Shown: positions 14,903 to 26,210, counted from the first letter of the stretch. The stretch: 64,000 nucleotides of DNA from Diphasiastrum complanatum (GCA_029204225.1 MU832538.1:1-64000); one strand, 5' to 3'. Translations and numbers: made by a program. The notes: generated by a model not told the origin, from the sequence alone.

Positions 14903-14969
14903 CAATTGATCCTTTTTCATATCTTCTAAGTAATCTCCTTGATTATTCATGACATCCTACAAACATTTA
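14535..14969. other. Intergenic; small unrecognised ORF and a CT tract
   Basis: A 77-codon minus-strand ORF (14772-14539) carries a GGGGCHNSGSAKYPNPKD stretch and no recognised domain, and may be chance. A CT microsatellite occupies 14854-14898. Confidence 0.4.
14854..14898. repeat. (CT)22 microsatellite
   Basis: About 45 bases of uninterrupted CT. Confidence 0.95.
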
Positions 14970-14974
14970 GTCGA

Positions 14975-15660
14975 ATCAAGTGGCAAATGCAGCTACAGAA
15001 GCTCCACAGCATATTCAAGAAGCGGATCATGATGCCTTCATGACCAGCCATCAAGGAGCATCTGGCGACAGTTCTTGGTTCCTGGATTCCGGAGCCACTC
15101 AACATATGACTAGTCTCATTGGCTGTTTCGAGTCTTATACACCTTACAGTACCCAGAAATATGTCCACCTTGGTGACAATAGCACATAGGCTATTAAAGG
15201 TGAAGGCACTGTAAGATTAAACTTTGCCAATGATTAGTCTAAGCTACTCTCTAAAGTCCTTTATGTACCAAATTTATCTACGAATCTGCTCTCTATAAGC
15301 AGAATCACAAATCTAGGACACAGAGTAGAATTCGAATGTGATCAGTGTAAAGTAGTTGATAGGACAGGCAAGATCCTAGCACTCGGAAAGAGGCATGGAT
15401 ACTTGTACAAATTGAGTCATTGTTTTTCTGCCTCTAGTCAGGCTCTTAGTACTTCAACTCATTCAAATAAAGGTTTACTTTGGCATTATAGACTTGGTCA
15501 TTTAAATCATGCTGCTGTACAACGAATGTCTAGACAATCTATTGTTCTTGATCTCGACTATCCTCGCGAAAGAGTTGAGTTATCTGTCTGTCATGACTGT
15601 CTAGTTGGTAAACACACTAGGAAACCTTTTAAATCAAGCCATCAGCACATTACTAGAGGA
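14975..15660 (+). pseudogene. Ty1/copia protease and GAG-pre-integrase fragment
   Basis: Plus-strand reading gives SSWFLDSGATQHMTSLIGCF, the copia protease active site (DSGA), HLGDNST, KVLYVPNLSTNLLSISRIT, and a GAG-pre-integrase module with LLWHYRLGHLNHAAVQRMS and CHDCLVGKHTRKPFKSS, which supplies the HHCC zinc finger of integrase. In-frame stops at about 15187 and 15237 break the frame. The fragment ends abruptly at about 15660, before the integrase core, where the minus-strand ParB/methyltransferase-like pseudogene begins. No LTRs are linked to it. Confidence 0.88.
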
Positions 15661-15661
15661 T

Positions 15662-17510
15662 TATATCTAGGCTGGCCTCAAGGGTCTCGTCAGACCATCT
15701 GTTCCATGTGGACCCACCACCAACAACACCATCAACTGTGTATCCTTATGGCAAGTCCACAATGATGATGTCGGCACTGTAGGTGGTGTTCTTATCTTTT
15801 CTAATCCTCCTGGAAGAATTATTGCTTTCCATGAAGCATTTCATGGCCTGATATTGTTGTAGATTGTCCCCATGAGATAATCCATCCCTTACCATGTTTA
15901 CATCATCCACAATGACCTCAATAGAAGATGTTAACTTGATGTTAACACCTACCATGTCCACTTTCATGTACTCATACTCCTCGCATCTTCTTTTAGCAGG
16001 CATGAAAGCTATGGTATCTTGTACATAGAAACAACAACACATATGAATTATAAATGGAATAGAATTTCAAAGCAAGCACTAATAAACTAAAAAAAAAATA
16101 TGAAGATGGAGCTAAATTAAAAGGTAGTTGTGAATACCTCTCTAGATTGCATAACATAATCAAGTTTCTTCTTGCTCTTCTTCTCTACAACTTCAGGCTT
16201 CTCAGGAGTGGCAGTAAGCAAGAAACTCAATGCCATCTCTGTGGCTGTTGCATCGTCATCATCCTCCACAACCAAACGTCCCTTCTCATGCAGTTGGTAC
16301 TGTGCTTTCTCTGATGGGAGACATTCTCCCTCCTTGAAGTCTATCCATCAAGGACAGAACTTCACTTCCCACTCACTCAGGCCATTTATTTTGCTGAGAT
16401 TGGCCTTTACAGAGTACATAGAAACCTCTTTCTTCATGGAGATTTGATTCCACATATCCATTACCTGAGGCAATTCCTCCATAGCATGCTTCGCTTTAAG
16501 ATGAAATAAATATTTGTCCAATTGAACACATCAAGTCGGATTATAGTAAAAAATAGATACACATAAATTGTACCATGCAAATGTTAAAACATTCAATGTT
16601 ACCTCCACATCACACGCTTTGTTGCTAGCTTAGCCTATTCCTTTGCCTCGGTGGTCAAGATAGGTCCCATCACAGACGATAAGGGGTCAAAAAGGGAATC
16701 ACGAAACCTCAACCTGATAGATGTAAAATATTTCGTGAAAGAGCTTGTAGCAAATTCCAAAGATCCTATAACATGCACAAAAAACACAATATGTCAAATC
16801 AAATTTCAAGAATCTTCAAAGCCTCTAGTCTAATCGTAAAAAAACCTCACTGGCAAAGGCTTACCTCTTGCATCCTTACATAGCTCAAGAATCCTCAAAG
16901 CCTCCAGTCTGAGTGCCTCGTACAATACAGATCTCTAACAATTTGAACTTGAGGCAACTCTTCTGTTGTGAACTTACTTTCAAAATATGATGTGTCGCTC
17001 TCTCCCAATTTCCTCACTGAGAACAACACATCTTTCAATCCCATCTTCACCATTGTTTCCTCATTAATCTACAATTAGTCACATGTCCATGGCGAGTTAG
17101 TGTCAAGCATTCATCAATTCAGGGAGCCTTAACACAGAACGAATTAAAAAACAAGAAACATACATGGCTAGCTAAAAAATTGAGCTATAGAATATTACTT
17201 ACGTGTTGATTCTATTTAATGTTGTTAACAACAGCGTGGAATCAAAAGGTGAAACGTGTATGTATGTCGCCTTACTGAAATATGCCTCTCTCTGTCAAAA
17301 TGAAATGACTCAGCAATCTCTTCAATCCACGCCTTTGTTCTATGGTTCCCATCCCAGCACAAGAACATCTTTCTAGAAAGGTTAGCCCAATCTTCATTGC
17401 TGGCAAGTTCTCCCTCAAGCGAGTCATTCACTTCCATCCATATTGAGTCTCATGTGGCTTTGATCTCATCATTAACTTTCACAGATACGCCACCTACTCC
17501 TTGCAAACTC
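15662..17510 (-). pseudogene. Multi-exon pseudogene, ParB/sulfiredoxin-like motif plus DNA methyltransferase-like motif
   Basis: Five exon-like blocks read on the minus strand, most with plausible splice sites: A about 17510-17276 (donor GTAAGG), B 17068-16865 (acceptor TTGTAG, donor GTAAGC), C 16765-16603 (acceptor TTATAG), D 16493-16138 (donor GTATTC), E 16017-15662. Exon A contains FLCWDGNHRTKAW, resembling the G-x-H-R loop of ParB/sulfiredoxin-fold proteins. Exon E contains SADIIIVDLP, a stop, then GYTVDGVVGGGSTWNRWSDE, resembling the DPPY strand and following segment of N6/N4 DNA methyltransferases. Exon B has an amphipathic helix and exon D a Lys/Asp-rich stretch. At least five disruptions are present (stops in A, C, D and E, a frameshift in B). 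The 3' end is cut by a copia fragment. ParB-like domains joined to methyltransferases are known in phages and bacteria; the assignment here is inference from two short motifs. Confidence 0.45.
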
Positions 17511-17836
17511 GAGCGAGAAACGAACTCGAACAAAAATTGTTCATGCGCACCGGAACGAGTTATGCGACTCTCTCCGAACGCATGACTACGCCTATCAGAA
17601 CGAACAGAACGTTAGTGATGAAAATCACGGTCGTTCTTGATTATGTAGTCAAACATTAATAAATGAAGCGCCAGAAGAATAATGTGCCACGAATAGCTAG
17701 ACAAATTATGTGTCGCGAATGATTCGCGAAGAGCTAGACAGTGCTTGACTGATAATTAGTCGCGAAACATTTGCAAAAGACAAGACTTTGGGGAGATGGT
17801 GGTTCGTTCGAAATTGCAATCAGAGATCTCGGACCA

Positions 17837-18910
17837 GTCGAGATTGGAGTTAAGTGATCCGGTCGAGAATTGATCGAATTGCCTTGGTTGAGATTTGATC
17901 ACGTCCTTCGGTCGAGATCTAAACCAGAACCCGTCAGTCGAGATCTGACGCAGAGCCTCTGGTCGAGATCTGACAGAAGTCTCCAGTTGAAATTCGAATG
18001 GAATGCTCCGGTTAAGATTTGACTGGAATGCTCCGGTTGAGCTCTGATTGGAATGCGACGGTTGAGATCTGAGTGAGGAGCTCCGGTCGAGATTTGAACG
18101 CTTAGAAAAAACACGATAAAAACGCGAAAAGAATCAGAAAAAACACAAAAAAAAACTTGAAGAAGCACGAAAAAGCTCAGAGAAAACACAAAAAAGGTCG
18201 AAAAAGACGCGGACAAATATGAAAAAACTCAGAAAAAACATGAAAATACACAAAAAAAAAACTAAAAAATACACTTAAAAATTCAGAAAAATACACGAGA
18301 AAGCTCAGATAAAGCACGAAAAGAATACGAAAAAGACTAGAAAAAATCTCGAAAATTATGTGGTTTGGCCTTGATCCGGTCCTGTCGAGATGGTGAAGGA
18401 AACCCTCGGTCAAGATCTGACGCAAGGTCTTCGGCCGAGATCTGATAGAAGTCTCCGACCGAGATCTGACAGAAGTCGTCGGTTGAGATCTCAGAGAAGG
18501 CGTCGGCCGAGATCCGATTGAGATTTGACATTGGTTATCCGGGGTCGACATATAATGGGTTTATAAACCTGATGGAATCCTCAGCCTCGGTCGAGAGCGT
18601 ACTAGAGTGGCGCGATTGAGATTTCAAAAGAATGCCCCAGTCGAGATTGTAATTGGAGACGCTTTGGTCGAGATCTAACTGAATTGCTTCGGTCGAGATC
18701 TGACAGAAGTCACCAGTTGAGATTTGAAGTGCAGACGTGGGCAAGATCTGACTGTTGTTTTGTATTGTTTTTTTTTGGGTAAGCACCTGCATTGGTCGAA
18801 ATGGTAACAGAGAGGCGACTCGGCTAATATGGGACGCGGATGCCTCAGCTGAGTTGAGACGCGAATGACTCGGCTGAGATGGGACGCGAATGCCTCGATT
18901 GATTTGGGAG
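17837..18910. repeat. Degenerate 25-bp minisatellite in several blocks
   Basis: The word G[TC][TC]GAGAT recurs at 17837, 17862, 17887, 17911, 17937, 17962, 17986, 18011, 18036, 18061 and 18086, then at 18384-18506 and 18590-18741 with the same 24-27 base step. A related variant (GACGCGAATGCCTC with GGCTGAGAT) recurs at 18833, 18858 and 18883. An approximate consensus starts GGTCGAGATCTGACGCGA and ends near CTCC. An A-rich tract (18100-18360) separates the first two blocks. Minus-strand ORFs reading QISTGDFCQIS are products of this repeat, since 25 is not a multiple of three. Confidence 0.85.
18100..18360. repeat. A-rich tract with 21-22 bp periodicity
   Basis: Words such as CTCAGAAAAAACACGAAAA recur at about 18133, 18176, 18219, 18282 and 18304, in steps of multiples of about 21-22 bases. 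It sits between two blocks of the 25-bp repeat and looks like a separate degenerate tandem repeat. Confidence 0.6.
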
Positions 18911-20342
18911 AGAAAGAGGGGCGACTGAGATGGTGACACGAAGGAGGTGCAAGTGACGTGTGGAGGGTGGGTGCAGGTCGTTCTGAGCAATGAACGGATC
19001 TGGAAATGTTTCAGATTGTTTGTATGAATCAGATCAAAGGTAGTGTTGCAGCATGTAGCGTTTCAGAATGTGAGTGGGGCAAGCGGCAATGGGCCAGATG
19101 TTTCCTGATTCTCTACTTCAGAATTTGTTCGTGTCTTTTGCTTCTTTTTCTTGTTCGTGTTCTGGTTCTTTCATCTTGTTCCAGAGCAGTTTCGAGGTTA
19201 GTTCTGCCTGTTATCAGGCTTCATGGACATTCATTAGATGTGTTCTTGTTATTACAATGCCCAAACCAGACAGAATGGACTGATTAACGTTGTAGTATTG
19301 TCCTGCCTGTCAGAGGACACTCAGGTTTGTCACTCTTGCACTGAAGCACATGCATAAACGACCACAAACAGTCAAGCATGCATGCCAAAACGTTCAACCA
19401 TTAGATCAACATGCAAAATCGTTGAACAGTGACTGAAATTCTACTCTAATGCTGCAAAAACGAACTAAAATCAGATCCTACAACAGTACTATACTTGCAT
19501 AAATCGATAAAACAAAAAATAAGAACTAATCTGCAGCATTTTAGAAGTCCAAGAATCAAGAAACCAACCAGTCTTTTGATTCTTGGACATCCCAAGAACA
19601 TCAAGAACAGAGTTGTAAGGATATATGCAAGAACTACACCACAAACCCAGTCTATTTAGTTTACCTGAATGCTGATTCCTACATTAATTCACAAACAATA
19701 AATGAAATATAATCCACTCTAGGAAAGCAAAAAATCTAGTCCACTCTACGAACCACAACCACACGCAAAGGAGGGAAGGGCAAGATCATGAATGCATTCA
19801 CTAAAAGAACAAGCATGATCAAGGAGCTCAATGGATGCACCAAAACTCATGGAGGCTCTTCTCATTTCAGCATGGAGTAGGTACATTTCACAAAAAGCTT
19901 CTCTTCTCAAAGAGGGAATTTCTTAAATAAGCAAGAGAGCTCCTTGGGTGGCATCCTAGTGGCATTTCCACAATACACAAATTACAAGTGGAATAATGCT
20001 CCCACTAGAGGTCACCATCAAAAGGTGGCTCACTCTACTTTCTTAAAGATAGGTCTAGTTGCATTTATTACTTTGCCTAGAAATACTAGTTCCTACATGG
20101 TCATTCCATCTTTCGGGATTCACCATGAGGCTTACACAGTTCTTGCTTGTCTAGTATTCTTCGGCTCTCAGTCCTCGTTCGTCTCATCTTCTCAGAGACC
20201 TCCTCGGTCTAAGGTGAGAGGTGCTCTTGGCTAGCTCTGGCCGAGCATCTTGGGGATTTGTAAGAATCAGCCAACAATCATCACCTAGTTTTCATAGGAA
20301 GATGATAAGCTTGACAATAAGGTCATTACAACATCAGAGTCT
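18911..20342. other. No gene seen; a hairpin at 19547-19588
   Basis: Small ORFs at 19006-19287 and 19944-20234 show no recognisable domain. A perfect 13-base inverted repeat (19547-19559 and 19576-19588) with a 16-base loop is the only structured element noted. The right part (about 19930-20340) is probably transposon debris linked to the copia gag that follows. Confidence 0.45.
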
Positions 20343-20770
20343 TCAATTGCTAGACCTATTGTTGCCATCTGATCCATTAGAGTCTAATTCATTTATGTGA
20401 TTCTGAACAGAATCACCATCTGACATTCTAAGAGAAAAGAACCTCAGATGCAGCTTTGAAGTGACATCCCTCACTTCATATAATGTACTCAATATATCCC
20501 AAGCTTCTTTCGATGATTGGGCTTTTTTGATATGACCAATTTGTGTGTTGGAGATGTTAAGGGTGATCAAGGCAAAAGCCTTGCCATCCCTAAGCTTCCA
20601 TTTGGAAATGGCTTGCTCATCGACACTGGAAAGTAGTTCGATTCAAGCGACTATTTCCCACAATTCTTTGGCCATCAATACTACTCTCATCTTGAAATTC
20701 TATAAATGGTTTTCGAGCCATCCAGTTTATCTACCATTAGAGCAGACTGTGATTGTGATTCATTTGGAAT
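20343..20770 (-). pseudogene. Ty1/copia gag fragment
   Basis: Minus-strand reading includes NFKMRVVLMAKELWEIV, a stop, then SSVDEQAISKWKLRDGKAFA, LITLNISNTQIGHIKKAQSS, KEAWDILSTLYEVRDVTSKL and LRFFSLRMSDGDSVQNHINE. This is the copia gag_2 (UBN2) domain: a Trp-rich entry, KA-x-x-x-I-x-L, and the AW-x-x-L block. The reading frame ends at 20343 without zinc knuckle or protease. A degenerate primer-binding site lies just upstream at about 20875-20887, so this is the 5' end of a truncated copia element. Confidence 0.82.
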
Positions 20771-20874
20771 TTCAAGATGAGTATATGCAGATAGTAGATT
20801 AATATGACTGAAAATAATAGTAGCAACTGCCTACACTATATGCTCTGGATCCGCCTTTAGGACTCAAAGAAGGA

Positions 20875-20887
20875 ACTCTGATATCAA
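20875..20887 (-). promoter_or_regulatory. Degenerate retrotransposon primer-binding site
   Basis: On the minus strand TTGATATCAGAGTT resembles the initiator-tRNA-Met binding site TGGTATCAGAGC, with two or three mismatches. It lies about 110 bases upstream of the copia gag domain, where a primer-binding site is expected. Confidence 0.5.
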
Positions 20888-21612
20888 TAAGGCAAATCAC
20901 TCAAGGACCTCATCTTCCTTGACATCACAAGAACCGTTGCATCACAACCAGAGACTTGTCTAAAACTTCTTACGAAATGGAATTAATAGACAAGTATAAA
21001 ACCGATCTATATGAATGTTTCACATGCAGTATAGAGTGCACAATAGAATGTGATGAAACTGTGAAAGATTCAACTAGTTTCATCATATTTTGCAATATTT
21101 CCATGGCATATTGAGGCCAAAACTTGTTTTAGACTTAGAGGTTGACTTTTCAAAGTTCATTAGTCTAAATTTCATTTGAATAAACACTTTTTGAAAGTGT
21201 GGAAAAGATAGAATGCGAGTTTGAGTAGATTCAATTTGAATAAGTTGGGTACATTGAATCTAGACCCAAAATTGGTAGGGTTAGCATTTTGGTGGGAAAG
21301 CCAAGTGGCCAAATAGGGTTTGGACCTGCTATAAAAGGATGTAACTCGTGGAGAGAGTCATCTTCTATCTTCTCTATCTCATTTCATGCTTATACATGGT
21401 TCTCTTGGGTTCTACTATCCATTGGTGCACTATCTTGGTGATTGCTTGCAATTCTATGTGTAGAATGATCTATATTTGCTATTTTTGGATCCACACATGT
21501 GAAATACAGTAGCTTGCTGGTTTTGTACGGACAGCAACAGTACATAATCATTTCATTCAAGTTTGATCAAGTTCTATTAGTGTTTGCATCTCAAATTGTG
21601 TGTAGATGCTGA
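20888..21612. other. Transposon-like non-coding DNA with a plus-strand TATA motif
   Basis: CTATAAAAGG at about 21329 followed by a TC-rich stretch resembles the promoter and R region of a plus-strand LTR. No matching second copy exists in the window. The part next to 20888 may be the 5' LTR of the copia gag fragment. Confidence 0.35.
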
Positions 21613-21852
21613 TTTTTCTACATTGGTGAAATTGATAGTGTATTTCTCTTTCTAACCAAAGATCATTCAAGTAGATTGGATCTTAAGGATCTGAAATCTT
21701 TTACAGAAACTTGTAATATACAAGCTAGAAATTGTCCTAGCTATGAGATGGGACAAACAATCAAAAATCGATTATATCAAAGTTTTCAGTTTGTGGTTCA
21801 AAATATTGAAGATATCAATATTTTTGAACATGATGATGTAATATAAAAAAAA
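21613..21852 (+). pseudogene. Unrecognised ORF segment, interrupted by the gypsy element
   Basis: Open frame reading LDLKDLKSFTETCNIQ and MGQTIKNRLYQSFQFVVQNI before a TAA at about 21843, next to the putative target duplication at 21854. Similar-looking coding sequence resumes at 38139 on the far side of the gypsy insertion (TLSEGDIITLCKHLIHSILL). The two pieces probably belonged to one ORF of an older retrotransposon ending in the LTR at 38795. No domain is recognised. Confidence 0.4.
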
Positions 21853-21858
21853 GATCTA

Positions 21859-22606
21859 TGTAGTGGGTTTCTTTCCTTGCCTATCCTGAACCCAAGATCT
21901 AATCAATATAGCATCAAGGAGATGAAGTTAGTTGTCACGCGTAGGTTCGTTCCCATGAGAGCGATAGTATAGTTCAGATTTTAACATGAATGGAAGATCT
22001 AACACTAACATCCATTAACACTAAGCATTAACACTACATCCATTAACCCTAGATCCACAACAATGATAGAAAATTACTCTTTCTCTCTCTCCCTTTCTCT
22101 CTCACAAAAAGCATAAAAAATAGCAATCCCAATAATGATCAAATTCAACAATTAGCAAAATCCAAAAAAAGCATGAGAAATGGAGGAAAAGAGAGGAAGA
22201 GCAAGGACATTCATCAATCCATTTCTAAAGAGAACCAATTTGCTTTATTGAAATGAGGAAATGAACATCATGAGCAATTCGAGTTGGTCCCTTTTTATAG
22301 TAGAGAGGAAGACCCTGGCCTCTGAATCCTATTGGTCCAGTCTCGCCTCTCTTTTTATTCAAATTTAAAAAAAGTGTGGGAACCATCAAAATTGGAGGGA
22401 AACCCAACTTTATTCACTAACTTGACATTTAGGCCCTGCAACATTAAAAGTCCCGCAAAAAGACCTAAAGTCCTTTTATTAACTTTTAACTGATCAATAA
22501 AAAAACTATGTGATCATTGGGTTGGACTTAAACACACAGGGTGCCAAATCCCTCTCACCTATTAACTAGGGTTAGGGTTGCCTTGGGATCCACAAACCCT
22601 CCAACA
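21859..22606 (-). repeat. 3' LTR of the gypsy element
   Basis: On the minus strand it begins TGTTGGAGGG at 22606 and ends CCCACTACA at 21859, about 748 bases with TG/CA termini. It is preceded by a polypurine tract GGTGGGGGATAC (22607-22618 in plus coordinates). The lower boundary is inferred from the TG and the ATCTA repeat, since the 5' LTR is too short for comparison. Confidence 0.65.
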
Positions 22607-25436
22607 GTATCCCCCACCAAAACTGGTGGCGGTCCCATGACACTTGCAATATGCAGTTATTGGGACTTTTATTGGCTTCGCGTCGAATCTTGATTAAATG
22701 ATACTGCACCTTCTCCATAAAGTCGAGGCATGCAGTATTGAAATCCAAATTGTGGGGCAGGAAACAACGGTGGGCTCCGGCAATCCACTTGGAGGTTGTC
22801 CATGAGGTGAAGCGGGATTCCCAAGAGCCTCCCATCATAGCCGCACAAAAGTAGAGACGAGCAACCGACAGCTGATCTTTGATTTGCTCTGAGGCCATCG
22901 GCTTATTTGGATCGAATGCCAAAGGAGGGAGACAATCGTCCCATTTGGTTGCCACTGACGCCAATAGAGTTAGATCTTTAGCAAACATTGCCGATTGTCG
23001 CACCGTTGGATCTGGAGAGTGGACATACTCTCTTTGATATGCTTGTAAAGCACGATGAAAGTCCACTGAAATGGTCCAGCTGTAAGGCTGATGGATGATT
23101 GGCCAATTGGACGTATGGATGGTGATTTTGTCCATAGCCAATCCCAAATCTTTCCATTTATTTCTTCGCGGCAATGGCACGTAATAGAGATCTACCCGCA
23201 ATTGGCGAGGGCTGGCGACATAACTCCTAATTGATTCCAGAGTTTTCTCAAAAATCGTGATTCTCCATGCTGGCTGCTCTCCCAGTGCAGGTATTTTGGC
23301 CAACTCTTTGTCGGCCTCGATCTCGGAGGTCTTAAATTTCAGAACCCATCCACCACGCGAGGACTCATGCGGATGTTGCTTTAAGAAGGTCTGGATCTAG
23401 TCCTTGACGTTGATGGGCCTTCTGAATAGAGGTCTTATTCTTGATGAGGATGGACCTCTTGTACTGCCGGTATGGTTGGCGGTTGATCTGCTATATCTGG
23501 AGCTCCCCCCTGGTCCATGCTCGAATCAATCCCTGTATCCATTGGTACAACTTCTTGGTGTGGGAGGGAGAATTGCGGCATGACCGGGACAAGGATTTGT
23601 GGTCCGGCTTCCAATACTTGAGCGGCTGCCTTTTCATAGGCGGTGATGGTCTCTTTTGCCTTGGCCAACTCGGTTGAAGATGTTCCTTTGAATCTATCAA
23701 AGCGGCCTTGGAATCCCTGAAGGGCCACTTTGTATGTCTCCACTTTTTTGAATAAATACGCAATCTTCGTCGGTGTGACCAGATGATCGGGTATTTGTGT
23801 TTGCAGATAGGCATCACGCTCAAGGGTGGTCGCATCCAATTCACCTCTCAATCTAGCTGGACAATTTTCTGGCTGATCAGAGTGTTTTCGGACCCCAGAT
23901 CAGAGATTCTCTGTTCCATTTCTTTCTTCTTTTCTAGCATAGACTGGATCACTTGCCCAAGGCTTGAAACCAACCCCAGAGCATCACCAGAATCGATGGT
24001 CGTGGCGGCGGCAGCAGCAGAAGGACCTAATGGTACTGTCCTTGGTTGGCGTGGAATAGGTGCCACGGTCTCTTCTTCTTAAAAATTATCCTCCTCTTCA
24101 AACCCTTCAGGCACTGTGGCGTCGAACTGTTTTGGCGATTTTGCAGATGTGTCGACCCGAAGTGTGGCTGGGCTACCTTGTGTGTGAGGTTGCTGGCTGG
24201 CATCTTCGACACCAACAATAGACTCATGGATATATCCGAATCCTCTTCTAGGGGATTAGAGTTCAAAGGGCGTTGGGCTCTGGGGCATTTCAAAGATTTT
24301 GGTGGTCCCAAGGGGGTTGAAATCATCGAACATATCCATAAAGAACTGTGTGTTAGGTGTGTGCGGGGGTGAGGTGGCCTGGGCAGCTGTGATGGGAATG
24401 GTAGGCCCAATGGTCACAGACTGTCCTTGTATGGGAGCAGAGGTGAGGGAAGCATCAGAGGCTAGGGGGATGGAAAGTTCAGTGCGAACAGCAGTAGGGG
24501 GTGGAAGTACAGTTGACGAGGTATGCCTAGTGTGACGTCGTGACGCGAAAGACGAGTTAGTAATTACGATCTTGCTGCGTGGACGACGACGACTATGAGA
24601 GCTTGAGTCATGATGGGATGATTCTGCCGATGCTTCTTCATAGACTGAAAGCACAGAATCCAGGTGGAAGCCATGGATTCTGTTTTCTAAGTGAGAAGCA
24701 GCTAAAACGGACAATAAAGAGCCAGCAACAAACTGATGTTTAGTATTGGCCTTAATAGCTCGTTTGAGCTCACCAGAAACAGTCTTGAACCAATTATAGG
24801 GTTCAAGAGGAGCTTTGGCCAACTTAGTGTGGGATTCCACTATCTTGTGAAGGATTTGAGATGTGATGCGGTCTTTCTTGAGGTTGCCAACCATCAGGAA
24901 ATTATTCAATAGCTGGGCAGCTGCGTGGATGGAAGGCTCTATGATGGCTTCCAAAAGGTAGCCATCATTGGTTCAGTGCGGATCGTTGGTGAGGTCAATA
25001 AATGGCTTGATGGCCTGTTTGGCATGCTTGTGATTGGATGAGGCCTGCGTACCAGATGATATTCCTAGGGCTGCAAGGGCGGCCTCAGTGACGTGCACCT
25101 TGTGTGTGGCTCCCTGGAAAGTGATATAGAATTTGGATTTCTCTTCTTCCACGTACTGAAGGCAAGAGTGATGAAATCCATATTGATATGACCCGAAAAG
25201 GCTCTCTCATGAATACCCATTGCAGTGAGTAGAGGCTCCGCAAGGGTCATCCACTAAGTGACCATGCTTGTGCTAGGAAGAATCATGATGTCCGTTGTAG
25301 ATGGGACATCACGATGGATAGTATAGCATGGAGACTGAGAAGTATCGATAGAAGACATGATGATCAGAAAGGAATTATAAACACGTGAAAGTGTGTCCGA
25401 AGGCAATGAAGAAAATTTGGAAGGCTTTGGTCGCAA
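22607..25436 (-). pseudogene. Large extra ORF between integrase and 3' LTR of the gypsy element
   Basis: A chain of minus-strand frames with few interruptions amounts to roughly 900 codons, beginning near MSSIDTSQSPC (about 25357) and running past the polypurine tract. Recognisable parts: an N-terminal region with MTLAEPLLTAMGIHERAFSG and FQGATHKVHVTEAALAALGI; a helical segment (LLNNFLMVGNLKKDRITSQI); a Ser/Arg-rich, basic stretch (HHDSSSHSRRRPRSKI) that might be nuclear-targeting; a Pro/Thr-rich linker; a coiled coil (MLEKKKEMEQRISDLGSENT); and a C-terminal globular part (WRITIFEKTLESIRSYV, CLDFMEKVQYHLIKIRREAN). No signal peptide or membrane segment is visible, so despite its envelope-like position it is not an obvious envelope protein. 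I do not recognise the family. Related extra ORFs occur in some plant gypsy lineages (Tat/Ogre type). Broken by stops at about 25253 and 24971 and by frameshifts. Confidence 0.6.
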
Positions 25437-26210
25437 GAAAAATTTGCAAGAGCTTCGCTAGCACAAGTGTGGAATGAATCAAATTCAGCCAACTTATAGG
25501 TGAATTTGGTGGGTCCATTACACTAAATAGTAGTTTGGCTGATCAGTTCTGAACAAAAATTTGCAGGCATGTGCAGTACTGTAAAATTAGGCTATAAAAA
25601 TCTCGGCAAAGATTTCTAGAGATCTGAACCTATCAGGCGAACGTTTTTCAGGGCTGACGAAGGATGAACCTTCGCCCAGGAGGGTCCTTCGCCCAGGTAC
25701 TATCATAAATGCATTTTTTCACAATCTGAACCTATGGACAACCTAATTTTAACATTTTAAGATCATCTAGCAAGTCGGCAAAGGTTCATAATGAGGTTAT
25801 GATGCTCGGCGAAGGTTCCCAAAATGACATATCGCTGAACATTCGCCTGACTCAAAAATTGGATTTTCTCTTGTCAGGAACCTTTGCCCACCTCAATTTA
25901 GATAAATCAAGAGTGGATGTACAGTTTGAGAGGTCAACGAAGTTTTCTGGTACTGTATTAGGCCAAATCTGTCCAAATCAGTGATTTTCTAAGTCATTGT
26001 CCATCAAAAATACTGTGCTTCCTTTTCCTTATGCTGATGACTTTTTGACTTTTGCTCATCAGTCTTTTCTTATTTTTTGCTTTTTTTTTTTTAAATTGTC
26101 TTTTTCCAAAAAACTCAGCAAATTAAATACTGAAAACAAAAAATTGAAAAACAAATAAAATTAAAAAATATATTGAGATCAGGCTTGCTGAACTAGCGAA
26201 GCAGACTGCC
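25437..26210 (-). other. Non-coding spacer between integrase and extra ORF, with CGAAGGTT repeats
   Basis: Contains the word CGAAGGTT, exact or near-exact and in both orientations, at about 25637, 25668, 25684, 25776 and 25806. The same word is repeated three times in the gypsy leader (37899-37936). An A/T-rich low-complexity stretch lies at 26050-26180. A spacer in this position often carries the splice acceptor for a downstream ORF in retroelements; that is inference. Confidence 0.45.

Noticed and set aside
17899-18990. Minus-strand ORFs of 105-151 codons with QISTGDF-like repeats
   Set aside because: They follow from the 25-bp minisatellite and A-rich tract; the repeat period is not a codon multiple and frames differ between blocks.
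19006-19287. 93-codon plus ORF with a hydrophobic stretch
   Set aside because: No start context, homologue or neighbouring exon recognised; two overlapping frames are equally open.
22607-25436. A retroviral-type envelope gene
   Set aside because: Position fits, but there is no signal peptide, membrane anchor or cleavage-like site.
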